Source: Actibacterium naphthalenivorans
Lineage (GTDB): Bacteria; Pseudomonadota; Alphaproteobacteria; Rhodobacterales; Rhodobacteraceae
Assembly (NCBI RefSeq): GCF_014196965.1
Contig: NZ_JACIEQ010000004.1
Span: 248,001-312,000 of the forward strand
Reading direction: 5' to 3'
DNA: 64,000 nucleotides
Shown in pieces: positions 38,701 through 50,015 of this stretch. Position 1 is the first letter of the stretch. Every line of letters starts with the position of its first letter. The notes below the pieces were generated by a model that made no database searches, had not been told where the DNA came from, and worked only from the letters and a program-made list of their open reading frames with translations. The position numbers and the translations under genes are program-made.

Positions 38701-39063
38701 CTGCAGCTTCTGGATGGCGAGGGGCTGACCTTCAGCGAGGTGTCGGCCGATTTCATCCTGACCCCGAACGCGCTTCAGATCAGCCGGGGCAGCGCCATCG
38801 GCACATCGCTGGGCATTTCGCTGGCCGGGGTCTATGACCTGAAGGCGAACCGGGTCGATATGCAGGGCGTGATCTCGCCCATCTATCTGCTCAACAGCGT
38901 CGGCAGTTTCCTGACCCGCAAGGGCGAGGGGCTGTTCGGCTTCAACTACCGGCTGTCGGGTGATGCGGCCGCCCCGTCGGTCGGGGTCAACGTTCTTTCA
39001 ATTCTGACGCCGGGGATGTTTCGCGAGATCTTCCGCCGGCCGCCGCCGGAGATTGCCGAGTGA
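35794..39063 (+). CDS. AsmA/DUF3971-like giant envelope protein (YhdP/TamB type)
   Basis: A 1,089-residue protein with a basic N-terminus, one signal-anchor at about 17-38 ([20 protein letters not shown]), and a very long beta-strand-rich periplasmic part ending in an AsmA-2-like C-terminal domain (about 930-1060, [20 protein letters not shown]). DUF3971/AsmA proteins such as YhdP and TamB bridge inner and outer membranes and move phospholipids. The ATG 35794 has AGGG upstream. Its stop overlaps the GTG of queA (GTGA). The role is inferred from architecture. Confidence 0.85.
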   Translation: MNERTAQTPRRRGHFRLWLSLGFVVLSAMFLISVLSLTGRAIPAPAWMAQRLETRLNAALGPVQMTLGGINVTFTRHKLPQVHLRDVALSDGAGRPVAMLRDVHAAMSLRPFAERRVTLRRVALSGAELALTRAVDGSIDLTLGEEFAPDGAAASLPDVLRRIDAVFASPALSGLEDLSVEDLTLSYADARAQRSWQIEGGLLTIEQTATDLSSRLFFSLTNDLGVPSEVALSFDLAKGSLLSRMSANFSNVPSADIAAQSPALTFLRVIDAPLSGALRSGVGADGHLTPLSAALELGAGAIHPVAGVAPIPFRRGKSYFTYDPAADKITMNETELDTAAVRLKAEGHAYLGDEVDGWPTSLVTQMQFREVALDPEGFFEQPARFNSGALDMKLALDPFTVTIGQVVLLDNAGTAYRGDGVIKARNDGWKLDLDFGVDQITRDRLIALWPVGLVPPTRRWVSENVFEGVLFNVEAALRIAPDHPVRLSLVHEFRDATVQFIKSMPPVHGGFGYVTMTEMTFTMVLDKGIVDAPGGGGPVDATGTVFHVPDITQRPARAEIDLKTESTVGAMLALLDHPVFNIMSRAGQPTDLAEGHARMEAKIGLSLAKKVTPQDVDYSVSGVLSDLRSEKAVPNRVLEADTLNLSADRDQISISGAARLDGVPVQGVWSQALGPEQQGQSRVEGTVELSPRFVKAFGIGLPDGTVTGSGLGHVAIDLAKDTAARFELTSDLNRVGLSLPGLGWSKPRNAHGSLQVSGSLGAPPVIDSLSISAPGLSAAGTLAIGGDGALREARFSRVRVGDWLDAPVVLGGRGPGRPPSVAIKGGRLDLRNSPFAKGRGTGEGGPVAVALDRLIVSRAITLYDVRGVLTPEGALNGRLRGRVGNGAPVVATLVPARGGTAIHVQSDDAGGVLRGAGIFEKSRGGTLDLMLTPRGAPGEYNGRMTIRNTRVKGAPVLAELLSAISVVGILQLLDGEGLTFSEVSADFILTPNALQISRGSAIGTSLGISLAGVYDLKANRVDMQGVISPIYLLNSVGSFLTRKGEGLFGFNYRLSGDAAAPSVGVNVLSILTPGMFREIFRRPPPEIAE

Positions 39064-40109
39064 AACTTTCCGATTTCGATTTCGACCTGCCCGAAGAGCT
39101 GATCGCCACCCGGCCCGCCCGCCCGCGCACCGCCGCCCGGATGCTGGTGGCCGAGGGCGACACGTTGCGCGACTGTCATGTCTACGACCTGCCGTCGCTG
39201 CTGCGCGCAGGCGACCGGCTGGTGCTGAACAACACAAAGGTGATCCCGGCGCGCCTGTTCGGCCGCCGCCTGCGGCATACGCCCGAAGGTGTCGTCGAGG
39301 CGAAGGTGGAAATCACGCTGCTGGAGCCGCAGCCGGGCGGCGGCTGGGCGGCGCTGGCCAAGCCCCTGCGCAAGCTGAAACAGGGCGAGGAGATCGTGTT
39401 CTCCGACGCGCTCTCGGCCCGTGTCACCGAGCGGCGCGAGGGCGACGTGGTGCTTGGCTTCAATCTGGCGGGTGATGATTTCGATGCCGCGCTGGCCGAG
39501 GCGGGCGCCATGCCGCTGCCGCCCTATATCGCCGCCAAACGCCCCGCCGACGCGCAGGACAAGACCGACTATCAGACCGTCTTCGCCCGCCACGCCGGCG
39601 CGGTGGCCGCGCCGACCGCCTCGCTGCATTTCGATGCGGAGCTGCTGGAAAAGCTGCGGACGATCGGGGTGACGTTCACCGAGGTCACGCTGCATGTGGG
39701 GGCGGGCACCTTCCTGCCGGTGAAGGTCGAGGATGTGGAAACCCACAAGATGCACGCCGAATGGGGCGAGGTGACGGCGCAGGCGGCGGCCGAGATCAAC
39801 GCGACCCGCGCCGCGGGCGCGCGCATCATCCCCGTGGGCACCACCGCGCTGCGCCTGATCGAAAGCGCGGCGCAGGCGGATGGCACCATGGTGCCGTGGC
39901 GCGGCGAGACCGATATCTTCATCCGCCCCGGATACCGCTTTCGCGTCACGGGCGCGCTGATGACCAATTTTCACCTGCCGAAATCCACCCTGCTGATGCT
40001 GGTTTCCGCGCTGATGGGGGTGGAGCGGATGCGTGCCGTCTATGCCCATGCGGTGGCCGGGCGATACCGCTTTTTCTCTTACGGCGATGCGTCGCTTCTG
40101 ATCCCGTGA
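39060..40109 (+). CDS. queA: tRNA preQ1(34) S-adenosylmethionine ribosyltransferase-isomerase
   Basis: A 349-residue QueA that transfers and isomerises the ribosyl part of SAM onto preQ1 in tRNA to form epoxyqueuosine. Typical blocks: [69 protein letters not shown] and [17 protein letters not shown]. The start is GTG overlapping the upstream stop by GTGA, indicating translational coupling. It acts after Tgt, also encoded in this window. Confidence 0.97.
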   Translation: MKLSDFDFDLPEELIATRPARPRTAARMLVAEGDTLRDCHVYDLPSLLRAGDRLVLNNTKVIPARLFGRRLRHTPEGVVEAKVEITLLEPQPGGGWAALAKPLRKLKQGEEIVFSDALSARVTERREGDVVLGFNLAGDDFDAALAEAGAMPLPPYIAAKRPADAQDKTDYQTVFARHAGAVAAPTASLHFDAELLEKLRTIGVTFTEVTLHVGAGTFLPVKVEDVETHKMHAEWGEVTAQAAAEINATRAAGARIIPVGTTALRLIESAAQADGTMVPWRGETDIFIRPGYRFRVTGALMTNFHLPKSTLLMLVSALMGVERMRAVYAHAVAGRYRFFSYGDASLLIP

Positions 40110-40201
40110 GGGCGCATTCGCGACACCGAATGTCGCCCTGGCACATATCCCCTGACAGTGTCCGTCGTAGTGAGGGCACGTAACGTGATTCGAGGTGTAA
40201 C

Positions 40202-41473
40202 GTGATCAAGGTTCTTGCCAGTTCCTGGGCATTGCTGCTGGGGATGCTTCTGCTGATGGTCGGAAACGGTCTGCAGGGCACGCTTCTGGGTGTGCGCGGG
40301 GGGCTGGAAGGTTTCACCACCCTGCAGATGTCGCTTGTGATGTCGGCCTATTTCCTAGGGTTTCTGGGCGGCTCGCGGATGGCGCCCGAAATGATCCGGC
40401 GCGTGGGCCACGTGCGGGTGTTCGCGGCGCTGGGGTCGTTCATCTCGGCGGTGCTGATCCTTTACCCGGCGATCACCGATCCCTGGGCCTGGACGCTGCT
40501 GCGGGTGATCATCGGTTTTTGCTTTTCCGGCGTCTACGTGACCGCCGAGAGCTGGCTCAACAACGCCGCCACCAACGAAACCCGGGGGCAGGCGCTTTCG
40601 CTTTACATGATTGTCCAGATGGCGGGGATCGTCGCGGCGCAGGGCCTGCTGACGCTGGGCGACCCGTCGGGGTTCATCCTGTTCATCATCCCGTCGGTAC
40701 TGGTCTCGATCTCCTTCGCGCCGATCCTTCTGTCGGTCTCGCCGACGCCGCCCTTCGAGACCACCAAACCGATGAGCATCCGCGCGCTCTACCACGTCTC
40801 TCCGCTGGGCTGCGTCGGGGCGTTTCTGCTGGGCGGGGTCTATTCCGCGCTGTTCGGCATGGCGGCTGTCTATGGTACCCAGTCGGGGCTCAGCGTGGCG
40901 CAGATTTCCGCCTTCGTCGCGGCGATCTATGTCGGCGGGCTGCTGATGCAGTTTCCCATCGGCTGGATGTCGGACCGGATGGACAGGCGACAGCTGATCC
41001 TCGGCACGGCCGTGCTGGGGTGTGTTGGCGCGCTGGCCGGGCTGCTGTTCGAAAGCCGGTTTTCCGTGCTGCTGGGCGCGATGTTCGTGGTGGGCGGTAC
41101 CAGCAACCCGCTGTATGCGCTGATCATCGCCTATACCAACGATTTTCTGGAGCATGAGGATATGGCCGCGGCTTCCGGCGGGATGATCTTTCTGAACGGG
41201 GTCGGCGCGGTGGCGGGCCCGCTCATCACCGGCTGGATCATGGGATACGCCGGGCCCTCGGGGTTCTTCCTGTTCCTGGCCGCGCTGCTGGGCAGCCTCT
41301 CGGCCTATGCCGCCTATCGAATGACCCAGCGCCGGGCGCCGCTCGTGTCGGAAACCGGAACCTATTCGCCGGTGCTGCCGTCAGCCACCTCTGTCGCGGT
41401 GGAGGCCGCGCAGGAAGTCTTTATCGAGGGGCAGGAAGAGGAGCACGCCCGCCATGCCATCGATGCGGCATAG
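40202..41473 (+). CDS. MFS transporter, YcaD-like
   Basis: A 423-residue twelve-span major facilitator. The first half contains LGFLGGSRMAPEMIRRVGHV, the loop 2-3 signature, and the second half QFPIGWMSDRMDRRQLILG, the equivalent repeat. A 35-residue acidic C-terminal tail follows the last span. It resembles YcaD-type sugar-like permeases of the MFS; the substrate is unknown. The ATG/GTG region begins ATGATTCGAGGTGTAACGTG; the start at 40202 is a GTG. Confidence 0.88.
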   Translation: MIKVLASSWALLLGMLLLMVGNGLQGTLLGVRGGLEGFTTLQMSLVMSAYFLGFLGGSRMAPEMIRRVGHVRVFAALGSFISAVLILYPAITDPWAWTLLRVIIGFCFSGVYVTAESWLNNAATNETRGQALSLYMIVQMAGIVAAQGLLTLGDPSGFILFIIPSVLVSISFAPILLSVSPTPPFETTKPMSIRALYHVSPLGCVGAFLLGGVYSALFGMAAVYGTQSGLSVAQISAFVAAIYVGGLLMQFPIGWMSDRMDRRQLILGTAVLGCVGALAGLLFESRFSVLLGAMFVVGGTSNPLYALIIAYTNDFLEHEDMAAASGGMIFLNGVGAVAGPLITGWIMGYAGPSGFFLFLAALLGSLSAYAAYRMTQRRAPLVSETGTYSPVLPSATSVAVEAAQEVFIEGQEEEHARHAIDAA

Positions 41474-41545
41474 GGTCTGCCCCCTTGCACGGCCTCAACT
41501 TATCTGAAACGCTGAAGAAAATGCCGGTAAGGGCAGTCAGGAGGA

Positions 41546-42124
41546 GTGGTCATGCAAACCCCGGATGAGGTTCTGCGGTTCTGGTTGGAAGAGGTCGGGC
41601 CAAAGGGCTGGTACATCGGCGGCGCCGCGCTCGACGATGACATCCGCGTCCGGTTCGAAGCGCTCTGGCAGGAGGCGCTTGAGGGCGGGCTGCACGAATG
41701 GCTGACACAGCCGCGCACGGCGCTGGCCTATCTTCTGCTGACCGATCAGTTCCCGCGCAACATGTTCCGCGGCGAGGCGCGGGCGTTTTCCACCGATCCG
41801 ATGGCGCGCAAGGCGGCCAAACATACGATCGACCGCGAATTCGACATGCGCGTGGAAGAGCCCGAACGGCAGTTTTTCTATCTGCCGCTGATGCATTCGG
41901 AATGCCTGACGGATCAGGACCGTTGCGTGCGCCTGATGCTCACGCGCATGCCCGAAACCGGCGCCGACAATCTGCTCCATGCCAAGGCGCACCGCGAGGT
42001 TATCCGCCGCTTTGGCCGGTTTCCGTTCCGCAACGACGCGCTCGCGCGTTGCAGCAGCGAGGATGAGCGCACCTTTCTGGCAGAGGGCGGCTATCCCGCG
42101 ATCGTCGAGGCGTTGCGCGGCTGA
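41546..42124 (+). CDS. DUF924 family protein
   Basis: A 192-residue alpha-helical protein of the DUF924 family, starting TPDEVLRFWLEEVGPKGWY. The conserved ALAYLLLTDQFPRNMFRG lies at about 66-83 and FFYLPLMHSECLTDQDRCV at about 110-128. The helical repeat resembles TPR-like folds. No function is established. It starts at 41546 (GTG) or the ATG 6 nt further (MQTPDEV), with CAGGAGGAG just upstream favouring 41552. Confidence 0.87.
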   Translation: MVMQTPDEVLRFWLEEVGPKGWYIGGAALDDDIRVRFEALWQEALEGGLHEWLTQPRTALAYLLLTDQFPRNMFRGEARAFSTDPMARKAAKHTIDREFDMRVEEPERQFFYLPLMHSECLTDQDRCVRLMLTRMPETGADNLLHAKAHREVIRRFGRFPFRNDALARCSSEDERTFLAEGGYPAIVEALRG

Positions 42125-42191
42125 ACATACCGCGTTTCCCGGCGGCGACGGAAAAATCCGGCCTTGCGGCCTTCGGTCCGTTGATGTGTAA

Positions 42192-42213
42192 TTTGATATA
42201 GTTTAATATCAAA
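42192..42213. promoter_or_regulatory. Perfect inverted repeat before lpd
   Basis: TTTGATAT-N6-ATATCAAA (spacer AGTTTA) lies in a strikingly AT-rich island ending 27 bp before the lpd start. It could be an operator overlapping the promoter. The regulator is unknown. Confidence 0.5.
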
Positions 42214-42239
42214 CTACTTTTCGGACAAAGGGGAAGCAG

Positions 42240-43634
42240 ATGGCTGCCAGGAATTTTGACATGATCGTGATCGGCGCCGGGCCGGGGGGCTATGTCGCTG
42301 CAATTCGCGGTGCGCAGCTTGGCCAGAAGGTTGCGATTGTCGAACGCGAGCATTTGGGCGGTATCTGCCTGAACTGGGGGTGCATCCCCACCAAGGCGCT
42401 GCTGCGCTCGTCCGAAGTGTTTCACTTGATGCACCGGGCCAAGGAATTCGGGCTCACGGCCGAGGGCATCGGCTATGATCTCGACGCGGTCGTCAAACGC
42501 TCGCGCGGGGTTGCGGGGCAGTTGTCGGGCGGCATCGGCCATCTGATGAAGAAGAACAAGATCACCGTGGTGATGGGCGAGGCGACGCTGCCGGCCAAGG
42601 GCAAGGTCTCGGTCAAGACCGACAAGGGCAGCGAAGAGCTGACCGCCAAGAACATCGTGCTGGCCACCGGCGCCCGCGCGCGCGAACTGCCGGGGCTGGA
42701 GGCGGATGGCGATCTGGTCTGGACCTATAAGCACGCGCTGACGCCGCCGCGCATGCCGAAAAAGCTGCTGGTCATCGGGTCGGGCGCCATCGGCATCGAA
42801 TTCGCCAGCTTCTACAACACGCTGGGCGCTGACACGACTGTCGTCGAGGTGATGGACCGTATCCTGCCGGTGGAAGACGCCGAGATTTCGGCCTTCGCCA
42901 AGAAGCAGTTCACCAAGCAGGGCATGAAGATCATGGAAAAGGCCATGGTCAAACAGCTCGACCGTGGCAAGGGCAAGGTCACCGCGCATATCGAGGCGGG
43001 CGGCAAGGTTGAAACCCATGAGTTCGACACGGTGATTTCCGCCGTGGGCATCGTCGGCAATGTCGAGGGGTTGGGTTTGGAAGGCCTGGGCGTCAAGATC
43101 GACCGCACCCATGTGGTGACGGATGAATATTGCCGCACCGGGGCCGACGGGCTTTATGCCATCGGCGATATCGCGGGCGCGCCCTGGCTGGCGCACAAGG
43201 CCAGCCACGAGGGCGTGATGGTGGCCGAACTGATCGCGGGCGGGCATCCGCATCCGGTAAAGCCCGAAAGCATCGCCGGCTGCACCTATTGTCAGCCGCA
43301 GGTGGCCAGCGTCGGCTATACCGAGGCCAAGGCCAAAGAGCTGGGCTATACGGTCAAGGTTGGCCGCTTCCCCTTCATCGGCAACGGCAAGGCGATTGCC
43401 CTGGGCGAGCCCGAGGGGATGATCAAGACCGTGTTCGACGCCAAGACCGGCGAATTGCTGGGCGCGCACATGGTGGGGGCAGAGGTGACGGAGCTGATCC
43501 AGGGCTATGTGGTCGGCCGTCAGCTGGAAACCACCGAAGAAGATCTGATGAACACGGTCTTCCCGCATCCCACGCTGAGCGAGATGATGCACGAAAGCGT
43601 GCTCGACGCTTATGATCGCGTGATTCACATGTAA
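42240..43634 (+). CDS. lpd: Dihydrolipoyl dehydrogenase
   Basis: A 464-residue flavoprotein E3 subunit. FAD site IGAGPGGYVAAIRGAQLG, redox pair C43/C48 in GGICLNWGCIPTK, NAD site IGSGAIGIEFASFYNTLG, and the C-terminal catalytic His-Glu in FPHPTLSEMMHE. It reoxidises lipoamide in pyruvate, 2-oxoglutarate or branched-chain complexes. E1/E2 genes are not adjacent, so its complex cannot be named from context. GGGGAAGCAG precedes the ATG. It probably has its own promoter in the AT-rich island upstream. Confidence 0.97.
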   Translation: MAARNFDMIVIGAGPGGYVAAIRGAQLGQKVAIVEREHLGGICLNWGCIPTKALLRSSEVFHLMHRAKEFGLTAEGIGYDLDAVVKRSRGVAGQLSGGIGHLMKKNKITVVMGEATLPAKGKVSVKTDKGSEELTAKNIVLATGARARELPGLEADGDLVWTYKHALTPPRMPKKLLVIGSGAIGIEFASFYNTLGADTTVVEVMDRILPVEDAEISAFAKKQFTKQGMKIMEKAMVKQLDRGKGKVTAHIEAGGKVETHEFDTVISAVGIVGNVEGLGLEGLGVKIDRTHVVTDEYCRTGADGLYAIGDIAGAPWLAHKASHEGVMVAELIAGGHPHPVKPESIAGCTYCQPQVASVGYTEAKAKELGYTVKVGRFPFIGNGKAIALGEPEGMIKTVFDAKTGELLGAHMVGAEVTELIQGYVVGRQLETTEEDLMNTVFPHPTLSEMMHESVLDAYDRVIHM

Positions 43635-43642
43635 GCCATGCA

Positions 43643-43664
43643 GGCGCCCCGCAAGCGGGGCGCC
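43643..43664. terminator. Hairpin between convergent lpd and DUF1330 genes
   Basis: The 10-bp palindromic stem GGCGCCCCGC / GCGGGGCGCC has a minimal loop and begins 9 bp after the lpd stop. It lacks a T-tract. Confidence 0.5.
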
Positions 43665-43694
43665 GCAGACTTGCCGCGCGGGCCCGGCCCTTTG

Positions 43695-43988
43695 TCAGCC
43701 TATCGGGGGCAGCAGCAGGATCGTGGTCTGCGCGCCGTCACGACGCATCGCATGCACCTCGGCCAGTTCGGGGTCATTGATCCAGGCGCGCGCGGCCTCG
43801 GCGTCCGGGAAGGCCACGATCAGGCAGGTCGAAGGCCCCGCGCCGGTATCTTCCAGAACTTCGATCTCCGGCCCGCCCGCGATCGGCTGTCCGCCGTGTT
43901 TGGCAAGGGCTGCGCCCCCCTTGGCCCGATAGGCCGCGAAGGCATCGGCATCTTTCACGATCAACTGAACAACAACGTAATGAGGCAT
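43695..43988 (-). CDS. DUF1330 family protein
   Basis: A 97-residue ferredoxin-like (dimeric alpha/beta barrel) protein: PHYVVVQLIVKDADAFAAYR at the start, GPEIEVLEDTGAGPSTCLIV and FPDAEAARAWINDPE, all typical of DUF1330. The enzymatic role is unknown. It is divergent from a LysR regulator gene, which may control it. Confidence 0.87.
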   Translation of the reverse strand: MPHYVVVQLIVKDADAFAAYRAKGGAALAKHGGQPIAGGPEIEVLEDTGAGPSTCLIVAFPDAEAARAWINDPELAEVHAMRRDGAQTTILLLPPIG

Positions 43989-44100
43989 GGTTTTTTCCCT
44001 TTGGTTCCCGTGCCGCCATTTAGGCGAGGCATGGGGGTTGCGGGAATGGGCTATCTTCGGAATACCCTTGTACGGAAATAGCTCAGGCTTCGGGGTCGCC

Positions 44101-44997
44101 ATGCAGGATTGGGACAGTTTGCGCATCGTTCTGGCGGTGGCGCGCCATGGCGGGCTGAACGGCGCGGCGCGCTGCCTTGGGGTGACCCATGCGACCGTAT
44201 CGCGACAACTGGCGCGGGCCGAAGAGCAGGCCGGGCTGCGCCTGTTCGACCGGCTTCCGACCGGCCTTGTGCCGACGGCGCCGGGCCGTACCGCCATCGC
44301 CCATGCCGAAGAGGTCGAGGCGCGGGTGCATGCGCTGGATTTCGCGCTGGAAGCAGAGCGGGGGCAGGGGCCGGGCGCCCTGGCCATCACTGTGCCGCCG
44401 CTGGTGGCCAATGCCGATTTCGCCGCCGACATTGCGGTGTTCCGCGCCCGTCATCCCGGCATCATGCTCAGCCTGCTGGGCGACAACCGCGTTCTGAATC
44501 TGCATCGGCGCGAAGCCGATGTCGCCCTCCGCGTATCGCACAGCCCGGCCGAAAGCCTGTGGGGCCGGGTCATTGCCCGGCAGCGCGCCGGTTGGTTCGC
44601 CAGCCGCGATTATATCGAGGCCCATCAAGCGGTTCTGTCCGGCGAAGACCGGCAGAGGCCGCTGCCCTATGTGGCCTTCACCGCCTGGACGGCAGCGCGC
44701 CCCGCCGCGCTCGAGGCGCGGTTTCCCGGCGCCGTTCCCGTCATTGAGAGCGATGACATGATCACGGCGCTCAACCTCGCGCGGGCGGGGCAGGTGATGG
44801 TGCGCGCGCCCTGCCTGATCGGTGCGGGGGATGCGGTGCTGATACGGGTGCCGGGGCTCGCGCTGATCGACTATGCGCCGATCTGGGCGGTGACCCATCC
44901 GGATCTGCGCCGCGTGCCACGGGTCGCGGAATTCATCCGTTTCATCGCGGCGCGTTTCGCGGCGCGGGCCGAGACCTATTTCGGCCCCGACGGCTGA
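44101..44997 (+). CDS. LysR family transcriptional regulator
   Basis: A 298-residue LysR-type regulator. The N-terminal winged helix (WDSLRIVLAVARHGGLNGAA; THATVSRQLARAEEQAGLRL) is at 4-60 and the effector domain follows from about 88. It starts at ATG 44101, consistent with the usual LTTR N-terminus. It is divergent from the DUF1330 gene with 112 bp between, a typical LysR-target arrangement. The effector is unknown. Confidence 0.92.
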   Translation: MQDWDSLRIVLAVARHGGLNGAARCLGVTHATVSRQLARAEEQAGLRLFDRLPTGLVPTAPGRTAIAHAEEVEARVHALDFALEAERGQGPGALAITVPPLVANADFAADIAVFRARHPGIMLSLLGDNRVLNLHRREADVALRVSHSPAESLWGRVIARQRAGWFASRDYIEAHQAVLSGEDRQRPLPYVAFTAWTAARPAALEARFPGAVPVIESDDMITALNLARAGQVMVRAPCLIGAGDAVLIRVPGLALIDYAPIWAVTHPDLRRVPRVAEFIRFIAARFAARAETYFGPDG

Positions 44998-45002
44998 CGC
45001 CC

Positions 45003-45371
45003 TCAGCCCCGGGTGACCGGGCCGCCCGCCATCTGCCAGTGCTGCAATCCGCCAAGGTTATAAACTTCTTTATACCCCATCTGCATCATCGCCTGCGCCG
45101 CCGCCCCCGACCGCGCCCCCGAGGCACAGTAAAGCGCTACGGGTTTGTCGACCGAAAGCTCCGGCAGCAGCTCGGGGCTCGACGGATCGACCTTCATCCG
45201 GAACACCATCATCGGGATGTGCAGCGCACCCTCGGCATAGCCGGTCATGCGCAGCTCATCCGCCTCGCGGACGTCGATCAGCGTCATTTCGCCGGCTGCG
45301 ACCTTGTCGATGGCGTCCTTGGTGTCGATCCGGGCCATCTGCGGTCCCGGCTGTTTGAAACCTGAAAACAT
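45003..45371 (-). CDS. Single-domain rhodanese-like protein
   Basis: A 122-residue rhodanese homology domain: LIDVREADELRMTGYAEGAL, active-site Cys82 in LYCASGARSGAAAQA, and YNLGGLQHWQMAGGPV at the C-terminus. It carries persulfide sulfur; the acceptor is unknown. It lies convergent with the LysR gene (5-bp gap) and divergent from uvrA. Confidence 0.92.
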   Translation of the reverse strand: MFSGFKQPGPQMARIDTKDAIDKVAAGEMTLIDVREADELRMTGYAEGALHIPMMVFRMKVDPSSPELLPELSVDKPVALYCASGARSGAAAQAMMQMGYKEVYNLGGLQHWQMAGGPVTRG

Positions 45372-45536
45372 TCTCGTTTCCCTCGATATCCTGTGTTGCG
45401 CCCTGGCCGGCGGTGGCGGCAGATATACATTCGACCTGGCGAATGTGAAGGGCGGGGTGGTTTGTGGCGCTCAGGGGATGCCAAAAACCGGGCAGGGGCA
45501 AGGTGCAAGGGGCGGTTCCTGCGCTCAGGTGGATAT

Positions 45537-45551
45537 ATTCCCCATTTGTTC
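45537..45551 (+). promoter_or_regulatory. SOS (LexA)-type box upstream of uvrA
   Basis: ATTC-CCCATTT-GTTC has 7 of 8 matches to the alphaproteobacterial GTTC-N7-GTTC box. It lies 66-80 nt before the uvrA ATG. uvrA is a known LexA target in Rhodobacter. Confidence 0.5.
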
Positions 45552-45616
45552 TCTCTTTTCGGTTGGAGACTCGGGCAAGCTAAACTATTTCTTAATCGTT
45601 CAACCTGGGGGCTTTG

Positions 45617-48481
<2,865 letters not shown>

Positions 48482-48494
48482 CGCGCGGCGCGGC

Positions 48495-48701
48495 TTATTC
48501 CTCTGATTTGGGGCAGGTGTTCATCCCGAAGATCGAATAGATCGGGCAGCTCGACATCAGCCCGGTCACCAGCGGGATGATCCCGATCAGGTACAGCCAG
48601 CGATACGTCGCTTCGGTATGCAGGAAGAAGCCCGCCAACAGGGCAAGGCCGACAATGATGCGAATGGCGCGGTCAATTCCGCCGACATTTTTCGTGAACA
48701 T
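48495..48701 (-). CDS. DUF2892 (YgaP membrane domain) protein
   Basis: A 68-residue small membrane protein: TKNVGGIDRAIRIIVGLALL, a second span LYLIGIIPLVTGLMSSC, and CPIYSIFGMNTC. This is the two-helix YgaP transmembrane domain (DUF2892) that elsewhere is fused to rhodanese. Here it stands alone but 3 kb from a single-domain rhodanese gene. The start ATG is at 48701. It probably forms dimers in the inner membrane; the role in sulfur handling is inferred. Confidence 0.88.
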   Translation of the reverse strand: MFTKNVGGIDRAIRIIVGLALLAGFFLHTEATYRWLYLIGIIPLVTGLMSSCPIYSIFGMNTCPKSEE

Positions 48702-48821
48702 GCGTCTTCTCCGGTGTGCAGGTCCGACCAGTTCGGACAACCAGAGCGTAATATGCATTACTGCGCATGTATATCATCTTGGGCGCGGGGAGGCAGGGTA
48801 ATTCTGTCGCGGTCAAAGGGT

Positions 48822-48850
48822 GGCCGGGCCCGTTGGGGGCGAGCCCGGCC
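48822..48850 (-). terminator. Hairpin downstream of the secreted protein gene at 48865-49197
   Basis: The 8-bp stem GGCCGGGC / GCCCGGCC has a 13-nt loop and only a short T-run follows on the minus strand. Confidence 0.4.
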
Positions 48851-48864
48851 GGGGGTTGCCGCAG

Positions 48865-49197
48865 TTATTGCTGCGACGGGGCGTTGATTTCCTCGTCAAG
48901 GCCGAGGGTCTGGAAGGCCTGGTGATCCATCACCACAACCTCCGAACCGTCGATCTCCACAAGGAAGCTGTTGGGCTCCAGGCCCAGCTCGCGCGGCTCT
49001 TCGAGGATGGCGTAGCCATCGGTCACGATCGTGTCGCCGTCACGCTTGAGCACCTCGAGCCGGACGCTGCCGGTGGGCATGCATTGCGTACCCTCCAGAA
49101 CGGTGCCTTCGGGGCAGACATAGTCAGTAGCGGCGAAGGCGGCGGCCGGAGCGATGGTCAGAACGGCGATGGCGGAAGCAAAGGTATTCTTGAGCAT
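48865..49197 (-). CDS. Small secreted protein, unknown function
   Basis: A 110-residue exported protein. The signal peptide is residues 1-22 (LKNTFASAIAVLTIAPAAAF). The mature part has two Cys (YVCPEGTVLEGTQCMP) that may form a disulfide, followed by a beta-rich acidic region (SFLVEIDGSEVVVMDHQAF). AAGGAG lies 6 nt before the ATG. I do not recognise the family. Its general shape resembles the other small secreted protein at 10923-11291. Confidence 0.75.
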   Translation of the reverse strand: MLKNTFASAIAVLTIAPAAAFAATDYVCPEGTVLEGTQCMPTGSVRLEVLKRDGDTIVTDGYAILEEPRELGLEPNSFLVEIDGSEVVVMDHQAFQTLGLDEEINAPSQQ

Positions 49198-49263
49198 GAT
49201 AATCTCCTTTCGTGTCTGGCAGGACAACGCAAGGAGGGGGCTTTTGTTCCCGGGTTTATCTCG

Positions 49264-49299
49264 GGCACCGGCCAGGGGGCATGCCGTGTGGCCGGTGCC
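49264..49299 (-). terminator. Hairpin after the L,D-transpeptidase gene
   Basis: The 11-bp stem GGCACCGGCCA / TGGCCGGTGCC with 14-nt loop starts 6 bp past the stop codon. The T-tract is poor. Confidence 0.5.
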
Positions 49300-49305
49300 G
49301 GCGGT

Positions 49306-49893
49306 TCAGATCAGCCGAACCTGCGCGCCGACCGGGACCAGTTCGAACAGTTCCGCGATCTTTTCGTTGAACAGCCCGATGCAGCCCGACGATGACCGCC
49401 GCCCGATCTTGCGCGTGTCATGCGTGCCGTGGATCAGATAGGCCGGCCAGCTGAGGTAGAGCGCGTGGGTGCCCAGCGGGTTGCCCGGGCCGGGCGGCAT
49501 GTAGGGCGGCAGCGAGGGATCGTTCTTGCGCATGTCCGGGGTCGGGGTCCAGTCGGGGCCGACGCGTTTGCGCACCACTTCGGTATAGCCCCGCCGGGTC
49601 AGCTCGTCCGTCCGGGGCACCGAGGTCGGGTAGAGCCGGTAATCGGTGCCATCAGCGTTCCAGTAGTGCAGCGCCCGCGATTTGGTGTCGGCGACGATCG
49701 TGGCGACGCCCAGACTGTCGAAATGATCCTGCCAGTTCTGCACCTGAAAGCTCGAGATGTTGTGGCGGGTCGTTTCCGTTCCCTCGATGGCGGGCTCGAT
49801 AACCTGCGCGCGCAGAAGCGACGGGGCGGCCAGCGTGCCTGCCATGGCAAGCCCGCCCAGGATGGTGCGGCGGCTGTGGGTCTTGTTGCTCAT
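49306..49893 (-). CDS. L,D-transpeptidase (YkuD), exported
   Basis: A 195-residue exported enzyme. The N-terminus has a twin-arginine-like signal (SRRTILGGLAMAGTLAAPS). The YkuD domain covers about 65-195, with the catalytic His in YLIHGTHDTR and Cys about 171 in RRSSSGCIGLFNEKI; the residue before Gly is Ser where the canonical SHGC motif has His. These enzymes make 3-3 crosslinks or attach proteins to peptidoglycan. It is a small stand-alone catalytic domain with no LysM or PG-binding module. Confidence 0.9.
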   Translation of the reverse strand: MSNKTHSRRTILGGLAMAGTLAAPSLLRAQVIEPAIEGTETTRHNISSFQVQNWQDHFDSLGVATIVADTKSRALHYWNADGTDYRLYPTSVPRTDELTRRGYTEVVRKRVGPDWTPTPDMRKNDPSLPPYMPPGPGNPLGTHALYLSWPAYLIHGTHDTRKIGRRSSSGCIGLFNEKIAELFELVPVGAQVRLI

Positions 49894-50015
49894 GTTCTGC
49901 GTTTCCTTCGTGATTTCAGCCTGTTCGCCGTGAGCCTCGCAAATACGGCTGGATGCGTCCAGCCCGCGACATATCACAAATCGAGAATGCACGGGAATGT
50001 GTATGGCGGCGGGCG

